DNA from: Spirochaetaceae bacterium
Lineage (GTDB): Bacteria; Spirochaetota; Spirochaetia; Treponematales; Rectinemataceae
Direction: 5' to 3'
NCBI GenBank assembly: GCA_016794765.1
Contig: JAEUJG010000438.1
Location: 1 to 12,001 of the forward strand
DNA: 12,001 nucleotides
Shown: in pieces, positions 6,328 through 12,001 of the stretch
How the letters are laid out: each line of letters begins with the position of its first letter
Numbering within the stretch: the first letter of the stretch is position 1
Program-made: the position numbers and the translations under genes
Notes under the pieces: model-generated
What the model was told of the DNA's origin: nothing
The model's database searches: none
Seen by the model: only the letters and a program-made list of their open reading frames with translations

Positions 6328-7128
6328 TTAGGCGCCGAAGTTGGGAAGGGTTATGCCGGAGGCCTCAAGTATGGAACCGAGGGGCGAAACCGGACTGTTG
6401 TCGAAATCGGGCATGGTCAAGGTTCCATCGACAGGAGATACGGCGGTTTGACCTGATACGAAGGGCCAAAGCGAAGCGCCGAGGTTGGAACCGCTCGTGG
6501 CGGCATCAAGCGCGACGACAAGCGCCGCAACGACCGCGGATTGCGCGCTGGAGATGATATCCACGCCGGGCTGTGCGCCGGCGGTCACGATGCCGCTACC
6601 GAGGGCAAGGTAGGAATCGTTGGCGTCGATGAATGCGTTGATCGCCGCGGTAAACGTCACTTCATCGGCAAGCACCGAGGCGGGAAGGGCGGCTTGCAGG
6701 TATTTCGTGGCGATCTCGGCATCGGTATCGCCGACCTCGATAGTCGGTGGAGAGGCCAGCGCCGCGACGATCCCGTCCACGACCGCCCCGGCCTGGGTCG
6801 TTTCGAGGAGGATGTCCGCGTAGAGGATCGCCGAGCGCTGCTCGGCGGCGGTGGAGGCGCTTCCCGTCCAATCCGCCTCAAGGGTCGCCAGCACCTGGGC
6901 CTTGGCGGCGGCGTCGCCCTCGAGGGCGGTGAAAAATGCCGCCGAAGCGATGCCATCCTGGGAATAGGCGCGCTCGTAGAGGCTCTCGGCGGGCAGGGCC
7001 GCGAGATCGGCGGCCTTTTGGTCGACGAGTCCGGCTTTTTGGAACCAGTTCGTCGTGAAGAAGGCATCGCAGGAAGTTGCCGCAAGGGAAACCGCCAGCA
7101 CGAATACCACCGCCGAAGACCTACGCAT
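6328..7128 (-). CDS. Lipoprotein of unknown function, module 2
   Basis: 266 residues from ATG 7128. A GTG-initiated extension to 7164 is possible, but GGAGG (7137-7141) lies 8 nt before ATG 7128 and upstream of the lipoprotein signal, so the ATG is preferred. The N-terminus has two Arg, a hydrophobic core and the lipobox LAATSC, giving a lipidated Cys20; a Thr-Ser-Cys ending is the relaxed kind seen in spirochaetes. The mature protein starts CDAFFTTNW, sharing C-x2-F-FTT with the module 1 lipoprotein. The rest is Ala-rich and probably helical, with acidic patches. No known domain is recognised. It is the first gene after the promoter at 7180-7207 and is followed at 10 nt by a UPF0164-like barrel gene. 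I infer a periplasmic-side partner of that barrel. Confidence 0.75.
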   Translation of the reverse strand: MRRSSAVVFVLAVSLAATSCDAFFTTNWFQKAGLVDQKAADLAALPAESLYERAYSQDGIASAAFFTALEGDAAAKAQVLATLEADWTGSASTAAEQRSAILYADILLETTQAGAVVDGIVAALASPPTIEVGDTDAEIATKYLQAALPASVLADEVTFTAAINAFIDANDSYLALGSGIVTAGAQPGVDIISSAQSAVVAALVVALDAATSGSNLGASLWPFVSGQTAVSPVDGTLTMPDFDNSPVSPLGSILEASGITLPNFGA

Positions 7129-7136
7129 CACCCCTA

Positions 7137-7141
7137 CCTCC
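7137..7141 (-). promoter_or_regulatory. Ribosome binding site deciding the start of the module 2 lipoprotein
   Basis: GGAGG on the minus strand, 8 nt before ATG 7128. It supports this start over the in-frame GTG at 7164. Confidence 0.7.
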
Positions 7142-7179
7142 GCCGTCTTGAGGCTCGGAGCCACCGATCGGCATCTTAG

Positions 7180-7207
7180 AATCTATCTCATTTTGGAGAT
7201 TTATCAA
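7180..7207 (-). promoter_or_regulatory. Candidate sigma70 promoter for the lipoprotein/barrel modules
   Basis: On the minus strand TTGATA (7202-7207) is separated by 16 nt from TAGATT (7180-7185), 5 of 6 and 4 of 6 consensus bases. It lies in a short AT-rich patch that stands out from the GC-rich surroundings, in the ~100-nt gap after mtaB, leaving a leader of about 45 nt before ATG 7128. I see no strong terminator between mtaB and this promoter, so readthrough from the upstream operon is possible. Confidence 0.5.
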
Positions 7208-7228
7208 GCCCATAGCCGACGATGCCGG

Positions 7229-8683
7229 TCAAGAAAGCCAGCGCGCGGCAAGATCGTTGCCCTCTCCGAATCCCTCCTCCGGCTCGTCCGAATCAGCGAG
7301 TACGGAGGGTTCGGCGGCGAAAAGGGCGCGTTCAAGGCGGCAGCGAAGGGCCGTCCCTCGCTCCAAGCCCTCGGGCAGGTCCGTGACGCGCAACTTGAGA
7401 TAATTCTCGGAGGTGGCCTGCCGCCAGTCAGGATTCGTCCCGCCGCCCCGCTCCAGAACGGCTTCGACCTCGCGGCCGAGCCATCGTTCGGCGTAGGCGA
7501 TCCGCCCGCGCCGCGCCAAGGCAGCCAGCGCCGCCGCCCGCTCCCGCGCCGCGGCGTCGGGCACGCGGGGGCCCAGGTTCCAGGCCGCGGTCCCCGGCCG
7601 GGGAGAAAAGGGAAAGGCGTGGATCCAAGCCAGGCCGGCCTCGTCCGCCAAGGAAAGGCTTTCGGAAAAATCGGCCTCGCTCTCGCCGGGAAAGCCCACG
7701 ATGAAGTCGGCCGCCAGGAAGGGATCGCCCTTGACGCGGCGCAGGGCCTCGACCGATCGCAGGACCGCCTCCCGGCCGTAAGGCCTGCCCATGGCGCGGA
7801 GGACGGCGTCGGAACCGGACTGGATCGGCAGGTGGGCGTGGGGCCTGAGGCGCGCTTCGGCGAAGACCTCCTGAAAGGCCGCGTCGATCCGGTCGGGTTC
7901 GTAGGAGGAGAGCCGGAGCGCGACGCGGCGCGTCCCGGCGAGCAAATACCGAAGTAGGCCCGGAAAGTCCCTGTCGCCGTCGCGGTACTGCGACAGGTTG
8001 ACGCCGGTGAGGACAACCTCGGCGGCCCCGCCGGCCTCGAGGGCCTGGAGGCGCTCGAGGGCGAGCCCCGCGGCCAGGCTCCGCGCGGGTCCCCGGGCCA
8101 AACGGACGCGGCAATAGCCGCAAGCCCGGTCGCAACCGTCCTGGACCTTGAGGGAGGGGCGGGAATGAACCCCGAAGGCCTCGGGCTCGAAGGCGAAGGG
8201 GTCGGCGGACCCTTGCCGAGGTCCGGCGGCGCGCCCGTCGTCGTCCGTCCCGGCCGCGCCCGCGGCGGGGCGGCCGTCGAGCCAGCCCCGGATCGCCTCG
8301 TACAACCGGGGGAGCGTCGGCCGCTCGTCCGGGAACCTGGCTTTTAGATGGGTTGCCAGGGCGAGGATGGCCGATTTCTCGCCGCCGGGCAGGACAAGGA
8401 TCCGGCCGTCCAGCGATTCGAGGGTGGAAGCCTCGAGCTCGGCGTAGCAGCCGGTCGCCAGGACGAGGGCCGCGGGATTGGCGGCCAGGGCCAGGCGGAG
8501 GAGGCGCCTCGCCTTGCGCTCGGCCTTGGCGGTGACGGTGCAGGTATTGAGGACGTAAAGCTCGGCCTCGGCTTCGAAAGGCACGAGCCGGGCTCCGGCG
8601 CGGCGGAAGGCGTCGGCCAAGGATTCCGATTCGAGTTGGTTGAGCTTGCAGCCGAGGGTGCCGAAGGCTACGCGAAGTTCCAT
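7229..8683 (-). CDS. mtaB: tRNA (t6A37) methylthiotransferase MtaB
   Basis: 484 residues. This is a radical-SAM enzyme that adds a methylthio group to N6-threonylcarbamoyladenosine at position 37 of ANN-decoding tRNAs (forming ms2t6A), tRNA-Lys among them. The N-terminal UPF0004 domain shows its three cluster cysteines: C12 (GTLGCKLNQLE), C48 (NTCTVT) and C79 (ATGCYAELE). The radical-SAM triad is C184, C188 and C191 in QDGCDRACGYC. It is followed by LTGVNLSQY, LPIQSGSD and DFIVGFPGE, all typical of MtaB rather than MiaB. A TRAM-like region follows to about residue 465. The stretch between the domains (about 133-176) is Ala/Gly/Asp-rich and seems longer than usual. The ATG follows the stop codon of the TPR gene with no gap and lacks a clear binding site, so translation is probably coupled. 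Confidence 0.93.
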   Translation of the reverse strand: MELRVAFGTLGCKLNQLESESLADAFRRAGARLVPFEAEAELYVLNTCTVTAKAERKARRLLRLALAANPAALVLATGCYAELEASTLESLDGRILVLPGGEKSAILALATHLKARFPDERPTLPRLYEAIRGWLDGRPAAGAAGTDDDGRAAGPRQGSADPFAFEPEAFGVHSRPSLKVQDGCDRACGYCRVRLARGPARSLAAGLALERLQALEAGGAAEVVLTGVNLSQYRDGDRDFPGLLRYLLAGTRRVALRLSSYEPDRIDAAFQEVFAEARLRPHAHLPIQSGSDAVLRAMGRPYGREAVLRSVEALRRVKGDPFLAADFIVGFPGESEADFSESLSLADEAGLAWIHAFPFSPRPGTAAWNLGPRVPDAAARERAAALAALARRGRIAYAERWLGREVEAVLERGGGTNPDWRQATSENYLKLRVTDLPEGLERGTALRCRLERALFAAEPSVLADSDEPEEGFGEGNDLAARWLS

Positions 8684-9316
8684 CTAGCGGGCGCGGGCGG
8701 CGACCCTTTCCTTGCCGAGGAGGGCATCCTCCAGCCGGGGATCGAGGCGCAGGGCCTCGCCGTAGGCGCGGAGCGCGCCTTGGGTGTCGTTCGCCTTCTC
8801 GCGGGCCCAGCCGAGGCGGGCCCACCAGCGGGCGTTGGAGGGCGCGAACTGGAGGGCGGCCGTCAGGGCGATGTCGGCGTGGGAAAAACGCGCCTGCCGG
8901 AGATAGAGCTCACCCATGTGGTAATAGGCCACGCCGACCCGCGTGCCCTCGGGCAGGGCCGCGACGTAGGACTGGAAGTAGCGAAGCGACGCTTCGTTGC
9001 GGCCGAGCATGAAGGAAGCCTCGCCGAGGATCTCGACGACGCGCGGATCCCGCCGGATCGCGTAGGCCTTGAGGGCGTAGTTCTCCGCGTCGGCCCAGCG
9101 CTCCAGGTCGAGGAGGCTCCAGCAGAGCACGACGTAGGCTTCGATGTTCTGGGGATCGGCCGCGATTTCCGCCAGGGTCGCCACGCGCGCCTCCTCGCTC
9201 TTCCCGTCGAGGTAAAGCTTGAGGGCGTCCGTCTTGGCCGCTTGGGCAAAGGCCGCGGAAAGGAGGGCGAGGCCGAGGACGAGGAAGGCGGCCCCGCGGA
9301 GGAGCCTAGCGCGCAT
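8684..9316 (-). CDS. Exported tetratricopeptide-repeat protein
   Basis: 210 residues with an N-terminal signal peptide (Arg-rich start, Leu/Ala core, cleavage near Ala-Phe-Ala, residue 24). The mature part is helical TPR repeats. The clearest spans about 163-196 (WWARLGWAREKAN then GALRAYGEALRLDP), with others at about 57-90, 93-120 and 127-158. TPR proteins are protein-binding scaffolds, and the signal peptide places this one in the periplasm, free or membrane-held. Its ATG lies inside the end of the bactofilin gene (11-bp overlap) and its stop abuts the mtaB start. The overlap with the bactofilin gene suggests a possible link to envelope shape, but this is inference. No more specific family is recognised. 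Confidence 0.85.
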   Translation of the reverse strand: MRARLLRGAAFLVLGLALLSAAFAQAAKTDALKLYLDGKSEEARVATLAEIAADPQNIEAYVVLCWSLLDLERWADAENYALKAYAIRRDPRVVEILGEASFMLGRNEASLRYFQSYVAALPEGTRVGVAYYHMGELYLRQARFSHADIALTAALQFAPSNARWWARLGWAREKANDTQGALRAYGEALRLDPRLEDALLGKERVAARAR

Positions 9317-9674
9317 CGAGGACGGGAGCGGTCATGCGGCAGACGCCGTTGAAGCGGCAGCCGGTCTCCATGGTCACCTGGGGGGCGGTCACGTCGCCGT
9401 CCACCGAACTCGTCGCGAAGAGCTCCACCCGCTCGCGGGCGGCGATGTCGCCCTTCACCGTGCCGCGCACGGAGACGACGGCGGCCTGGATGTCCGCCTC
9501 GACGTTCGCCTTCTCGTCGATGTAGAGCTCGCTCTCGGAGCGGATGACGCCGCTCACGCGGCCCTTGATCATCAGGGGCTTCTTGAAGGACATGGAGCCG
9601 GAAAACTCGACGTCGCCCGCCAGGACGGTGTCGAGCTGCTCTTCGTCGATCGTGTTGATCTGGACTTCAGTCAT
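9306..9674 (-). CDS. Bactofilin (polymer-forming cytoskeletal protein)
   Basis: 122 residues, a small single-domain bactofilin. After a short polar tail (1-14) come DTVLAGDVEFSGSMSF and KGRVSGVI, then repeating beta-strands with Gly turns (about every 17-18 residues) as in the bactofilin right-handed beta-helix, ending in F-NG-V-CRM (108-114), a conserved family feature. Bactofilins polymerise without nucleotide on the inner face of the membrane and guide local peptidoglycan work; in spirochaetes they influence cell shape. The gene sits 9 nt after rsmA and overlaps the TPR gene by 11 bp. The binding site before its ATG is poor, so coupling to rsmA translation is likely. Confidence 0.92.
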   Translation of the reverse strand: MTEVQINTIDEEQLDTVLAGDVEFSGSMSFKKPLMIKGRVSGVIRSESELYIDEKANVEADIQAAVVSVRGTVKGDIAARERVELFATSSVDGDVTAPQVTMETGCRFNGVCRMTAPVLDAR

Positions 9675-9683
9675 GGCGTCCCA

Positions 9684-10709
9684 TCATAGGCCCTTTGGGG
9701 CCGGGTTGGCAAGATCGCGTCCCGAAAGCCGCGCGAACACCGCCGCGAGCTCCTCGGGCTTCAGGGCCTCGGCGCGGACGGCGGGAGGGAGCCCGAGCTC
9801 TTCGAGGGCCGCCGCGATGTCGGCCTCGGCGCGGCCGGCCGCCTTCAGGTTGTTCTTGAGGGTCTTCCGCCGGGAGGAAAAGCCCGAACGCACGAAGGCG
9901 GAAAAACCCAGGCGGTCGCCGGCCGCGATGGGATCCGGCCGCGGCGTGAGCACGACGACGGAGCTCGTCACGTTCGGGACCGGCCAGAAGGAGCCCGAGC
10001 CGAGGTCGAAGAGGACCCGGACCTTGCAGGCGGAGGAGCAGAGCACGGAAAAGGCCGAGTAGTCCTTGCTGCCGGGCTTGGCCGCCATGCGGAGGGCCGC
10101 CTCCTTCTGCACGGTGAAGACCATGGGCGGCGGCGGCAGGGGCGCGGCCGAACCGCGGGCGGCGGCCAGGGCCTCGGGGTAGCGCTCGATGAGGAGGGCG
10201 ACCATCATGTTCGCCACGTTGTAGGGCAGGTTGCCGAAAACCGCCGCGGGCGCTCCCTCCGCGGCGAGCGCGCCCTTCCAGGTTTTCAGGAAGTCGCCCT
10301 CGACGAGGCGGAAACCGGGCCGCGCCCCGAAACAACGCCCGAGCAGCCGCGCGAAACCGTGGTCGATCTCGAAGGCGGAGACGCGGAAGCCCGCCTCGAG
10401 GGCGGACGCTGTCATCGCGCCGATGCCGGGACCGATCTCCCAGATCGCCGCGCCCTCGCCGGAGGCGCCCTTGGGCAACACCGAATGCAGGACCTCGATG
10501 ATGCGGTCGCGGGAGGCCCGGCTGACCAGGAAGTTCTGGCCGAAGCGCTTGGACATCGCGAGGCCCTCGGCGTCGAGGAGGGCCTTCAGGGACTGGGGCG
10601 AGTCATAGTTCGGGGAAAGCGGGGCCGGTGAGGAGCCGCCGGCCATCGGGCTCCCCGTATCGGGGGCGGCGGCGGACTCGGCCGCGGGGCCGGATTCGGT
10701 GTTCGACAT
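9684..10709 (-). CDS. rsmA: 16S rRNA (adenine1518/1519-N6) dimethyltransferase RsmA (KsgA)
   Basis: About 341 residues from the chosen ATG. The enzyme dimethylates two adenines in helix 45 of 16S rRNA during small-subunit maturation. Visible motifs, numbered from this start: KRFGQNFL (54-61), SAM motif I EIGPGIG (91-97), acidic motif II FEID (113-116), GDF (138-140) and catalytic NLPY (160-163). Also present are QKEAALRMAAKPGSKDYSAF and, near the end, SSRRKTLKNNL. The core fits the family, with an Ala/Ser/Pro-rich N-terminal extension of about 35 residues. The start is uncertain: ATGs at 10769, 10721, 10709 and 10646 are in frame. 10646 has GGGGAG 4 nt upstream, while 10709 gives a natural-looking N-terminus. 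All overlap the 3' end of comEC (44-167 bp). Confidence 0.93.
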   Translation of the reverse strand: MSNTESGPAAESAAAPDTGSPMAGGSSPAPLSPNYDSPQSLKALLDAEGLAMSKRFGQNFLVSRASRDRIIEVLHSVLPKGASGEGAAIWEIGPGIGAMTASALEAGFRVSAFEIDHGFARLLGRCFGARPGFRLVEGDFLKTWKGALAAEGAPAAVFGNLPYNVANMMVALLIERYPEALAAARGSAAPLPPPPMVFTVQKEAALRMAAKPGSKDYSAFSVLCSSACKVRVLFDLGSGSFWPVPNVTSSVVVLTPRPDPIAAGDRLGFSAFVRSGFSSRRKTLKNNLKAAGRAEADIAAALEELGLPPAVRAEALKPEELAAVFARLSGRDLANPAPKGL

Positions 10710-12001
10710 GGGGAAGAGCATACACGAAGGCCGCGGCGAGGACAACGAGCAGGGCCGCGGCCCGGCCATCGCCCACTGAAAGTTCCGGCCAGCGCGCGAA
10801 AAAGGCCATCATGCCCGCCACAAGGCGGTGGAGGAGCCTTGAAACCGGGGCGAGGAAGGGTCCGGCCGCGGGAAACAGCCCCGCGAGGGCGGCGGCGCCA
10901 AGGCCCCAGTACATGTAGGCCGCGACCAGGGGCCCCGCCGCGAGCGAGGCCAGGAGTCCCCCGGGGTAGAGGGTTCCGAAGGCCAGGGCAAGGAGGGGCG
11001 TCGTAGCCGCCGGCGCCGCGCAGCCCGCGGCCAAGGCCTTGGCCGCGGCCGAGGGGAGGGCGGGCAGGAAGAGGTGCTCGAAGCGCGGCCCCAGGACGAC
11101 GAGGCCCGCGATCGCGAGGTAGGAAAGCTCGAAGGACAGGCTCCGCGCCGACTCGGGATCGAAGGCCAGCGCCAGACAGAAGGCCAGCGCCAGCACGGTC
11201 CTGCCCGACTGCGGCCGGTCCGTAAAAAAGGCCAAGGCGCCGATCGAGTACATGAGAAGCGAGCGGAGCAGCGAGGGGCCGGGCCCGGCCACGAAGACGA
11301 AAAGAAAGGCGAGGAGCAGCGCGGCGATCCGCGCGCCGGGCTTGCCGACAAGGGGGCTGAGGAGGAAGCCCGCGAGGGCGGCGAGGATGGCGAGGTGCTG
11401 GCCGGAGAGGGCGAGGATGTGGGCGCAGCCTGCCCGCTTCCAGTCGCGGGCCTCGTCAGCGTCCAGGGCTTCGCGCGAGCCCATGAGGAGGGCGGCGAGG
11501 AGTCCGGCGGAGGCCCCTCCCCCGCCCGCCGCCTCCAGGGCCGCGCCGAAACCCGCGCGGAGCTTTGAGCGCAGGGCGGCCAGGGCTTCGCCCAAGCCCC
11601 GTGAACCAGCCGCCCCGGGTTGCCCCGTCTCGACGCGGAGGTCGGCGGCGCGGGCGAAAAACGCGGGCGGCCCCGCCCCGCCTGAAGCCGCCGCCCCGCC
11701 TGAAGCCGCCGCCCCGCCTGAGGCCGCCGCCCCGCCTGAGGCCGAACCGCCGCCGAGCCGCGCCCGCGCCTCGATCCGCGCCCCCGCCTCCAGGACCGGC
11801 CCCTCGCGCACGAGAAGGCGGCCGCTTCCGCCCGCCGAATAGCGCCCCGCCATCCCGGGCCCTTCGACAAGCAGGGCCTCGAGCTCGAGAGGATAGGACC
11901 TGTAACCCTTCGCCGTCGGCGTGGAGTCGCCCGCGAGCCGACCGGCAAGTCCGGCCACCTTGAGTCGTGCGACCAAAGCGATCGAGCGCCACGGCGGGCC
12001 G
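10603..12001 (-). CDS. comEC: ComEC/Rec2-family DNA-uptake channel, 5' partial, without beta-lactamase domain
   Basis: The frame is open to the window edge, so the N-terminal helices lie outside; the TTG at 11976 is not needed as a start. Reading inward, an OB-fold/DUF4131-like region (about 11740-11976) is followed by a Gly/Ala/Ser repeat linker, then the competence domain. This carries the hallmark AGCAHILALSGQHLAILA (SGQH near 11395-11406), then RSLLMYSIGALAFF and several membrane helices. ComEC carries single-stranded DNA across the inner membrane in natural transformation. The protein stops soon after its last helix with a basic tail overlapping the rsmA start, and the C-terminal metallo-beta-lactamase domain of many ComECs is absent. 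The adjoining sequence in other frames does not encode it. Confidence 0.85.
   Translation of the reverse strand, partial: GPPWRSIALVARLKVAGLAGRLAGDSTPTAKGYRSYPLELEALLVEGPGMAGRYSAGGSGRLLVREGPVLEAGARIEARARLGGGSASGGAAASGGAAASGGAAASGGAGPPAFFARAADLRVETGQPGAAGSRGLGEALAALRSKLRAGFGAALEAAGGGGASAGLLAALLMGSREALDADEARDWKRAGCAHILALSGQHLAILAALAGFLLSPLVGKPGARIAALLLAFLFVFVAGPGPSLLRSLLMYSIGALAFFTDRPQSGRTVLALAFCLALAFDPESARSLSFELSYLAIAGLVVLGPRFEHLFLPALPSAAAKALAAGCAAPAATTPLLALAFGTLYPGGLLASLAAGPLVAAYMYWGLGAAALAGLFPAAGPFLAPVSRLLHRLVAGMMAFFARWPELSVGDGRAAALLVVLAAAFVYALPHVEHRIRPRGRVRRRPRYGEPDGRRLLTGPAFPEL
11676..11746. repeat. 18-bp tandem repeat, about four copies, inside comEC
   Basis: The unit ccccgcctgaagccgccg occurs at 11676, 11694, 11712 and 11730. 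The third and fourth copies carry gag in place of gaa, and the last diverges at its end. The unit is a multiple of three, so copy change would keep the comEC frame. It encodes a repeated Ala-Ala-Ala-Ser-Gly-Gly linker between the OB-like region and the competence domain. Confidence 0.9.

Noticed and set aside
8348..9352. 334-codon plus-strand frame opposite mtaB and the TPR gene
   Set aside because: A Gly/Glu/Arg-rich shadow; the minus-strand genes carry recognised motifs.
11676..11746. CRISPR-like array
   Set aside because: The repeats are directly contiguous with no spacers and lie within a coding frame.

Overview
The window is GC-rich, densely coding bacterial DNA. I infer a spirochaete of the Treponema/Spirochaetales type. 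The reasons are two paralogous outer-membrane proteins resembling the treponemal UPF0164 (FadL/PorV-like) family, lipoproteins with relaxed lipoboxes, and a bactofilin, a TPR protein, MtaB, RsmA and ComEC packed into one cluster. This assignment rests on protein character, not on a marker gene.

Positions 1-2622 (+ strand) hold a compact three-gene run with 11-12 nt gaps. It comprises the 3' part of a beta-barrel-like gene, a second exported barrel-like protein with an Ala/Pro tail, and a multi-pass membrane protein that looks like a CPBP (Abi) family member with a degenerate first motif.

Positions 2623-3018 are non-coding. They hold two oriented terminator hairpins, a second copy of the 3' end of tRNA-Lys, and a hairpin-rich 129-bp element bounded by 12-bp inverted repeats. 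A complete tRNA-Lys(TTT) gene on the minus strand (3019-3091) follows, with its own promoter at 3105-3134.

Positions 3166-7128 (- strand) hold a two-gene module present twice in tandem: lipoprotein then UPF0164-like outer-membrane protein, then again lipoprotein then outer-membrane protein. Within each module the gap is 10-24 nt and each gene has a good ribosome binding site. A sigma70-like promoter at 7180-7207 probably drives the set. The two outer-membrane proteins are clearly paralogous, and the two lipoproteins share a short motif after the lipid-carrying cysteine. This suggests a duplicated lipoprotein/barrel pair working at the outer membrane; the function is not known to me.

Positions 7229-12001 (- strand) are a tightly coupled cluster in transcription order comEC (5' end off the window), rsmA, bactofilin, TPR protein, mtaB. 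Genes overlap or abut, so they are probably co-transcribed. ComEC ends after its membrane competence domain, with no metallo-beta-lactamase domain. It also carries an in-frame 18-bp tandem repeat.
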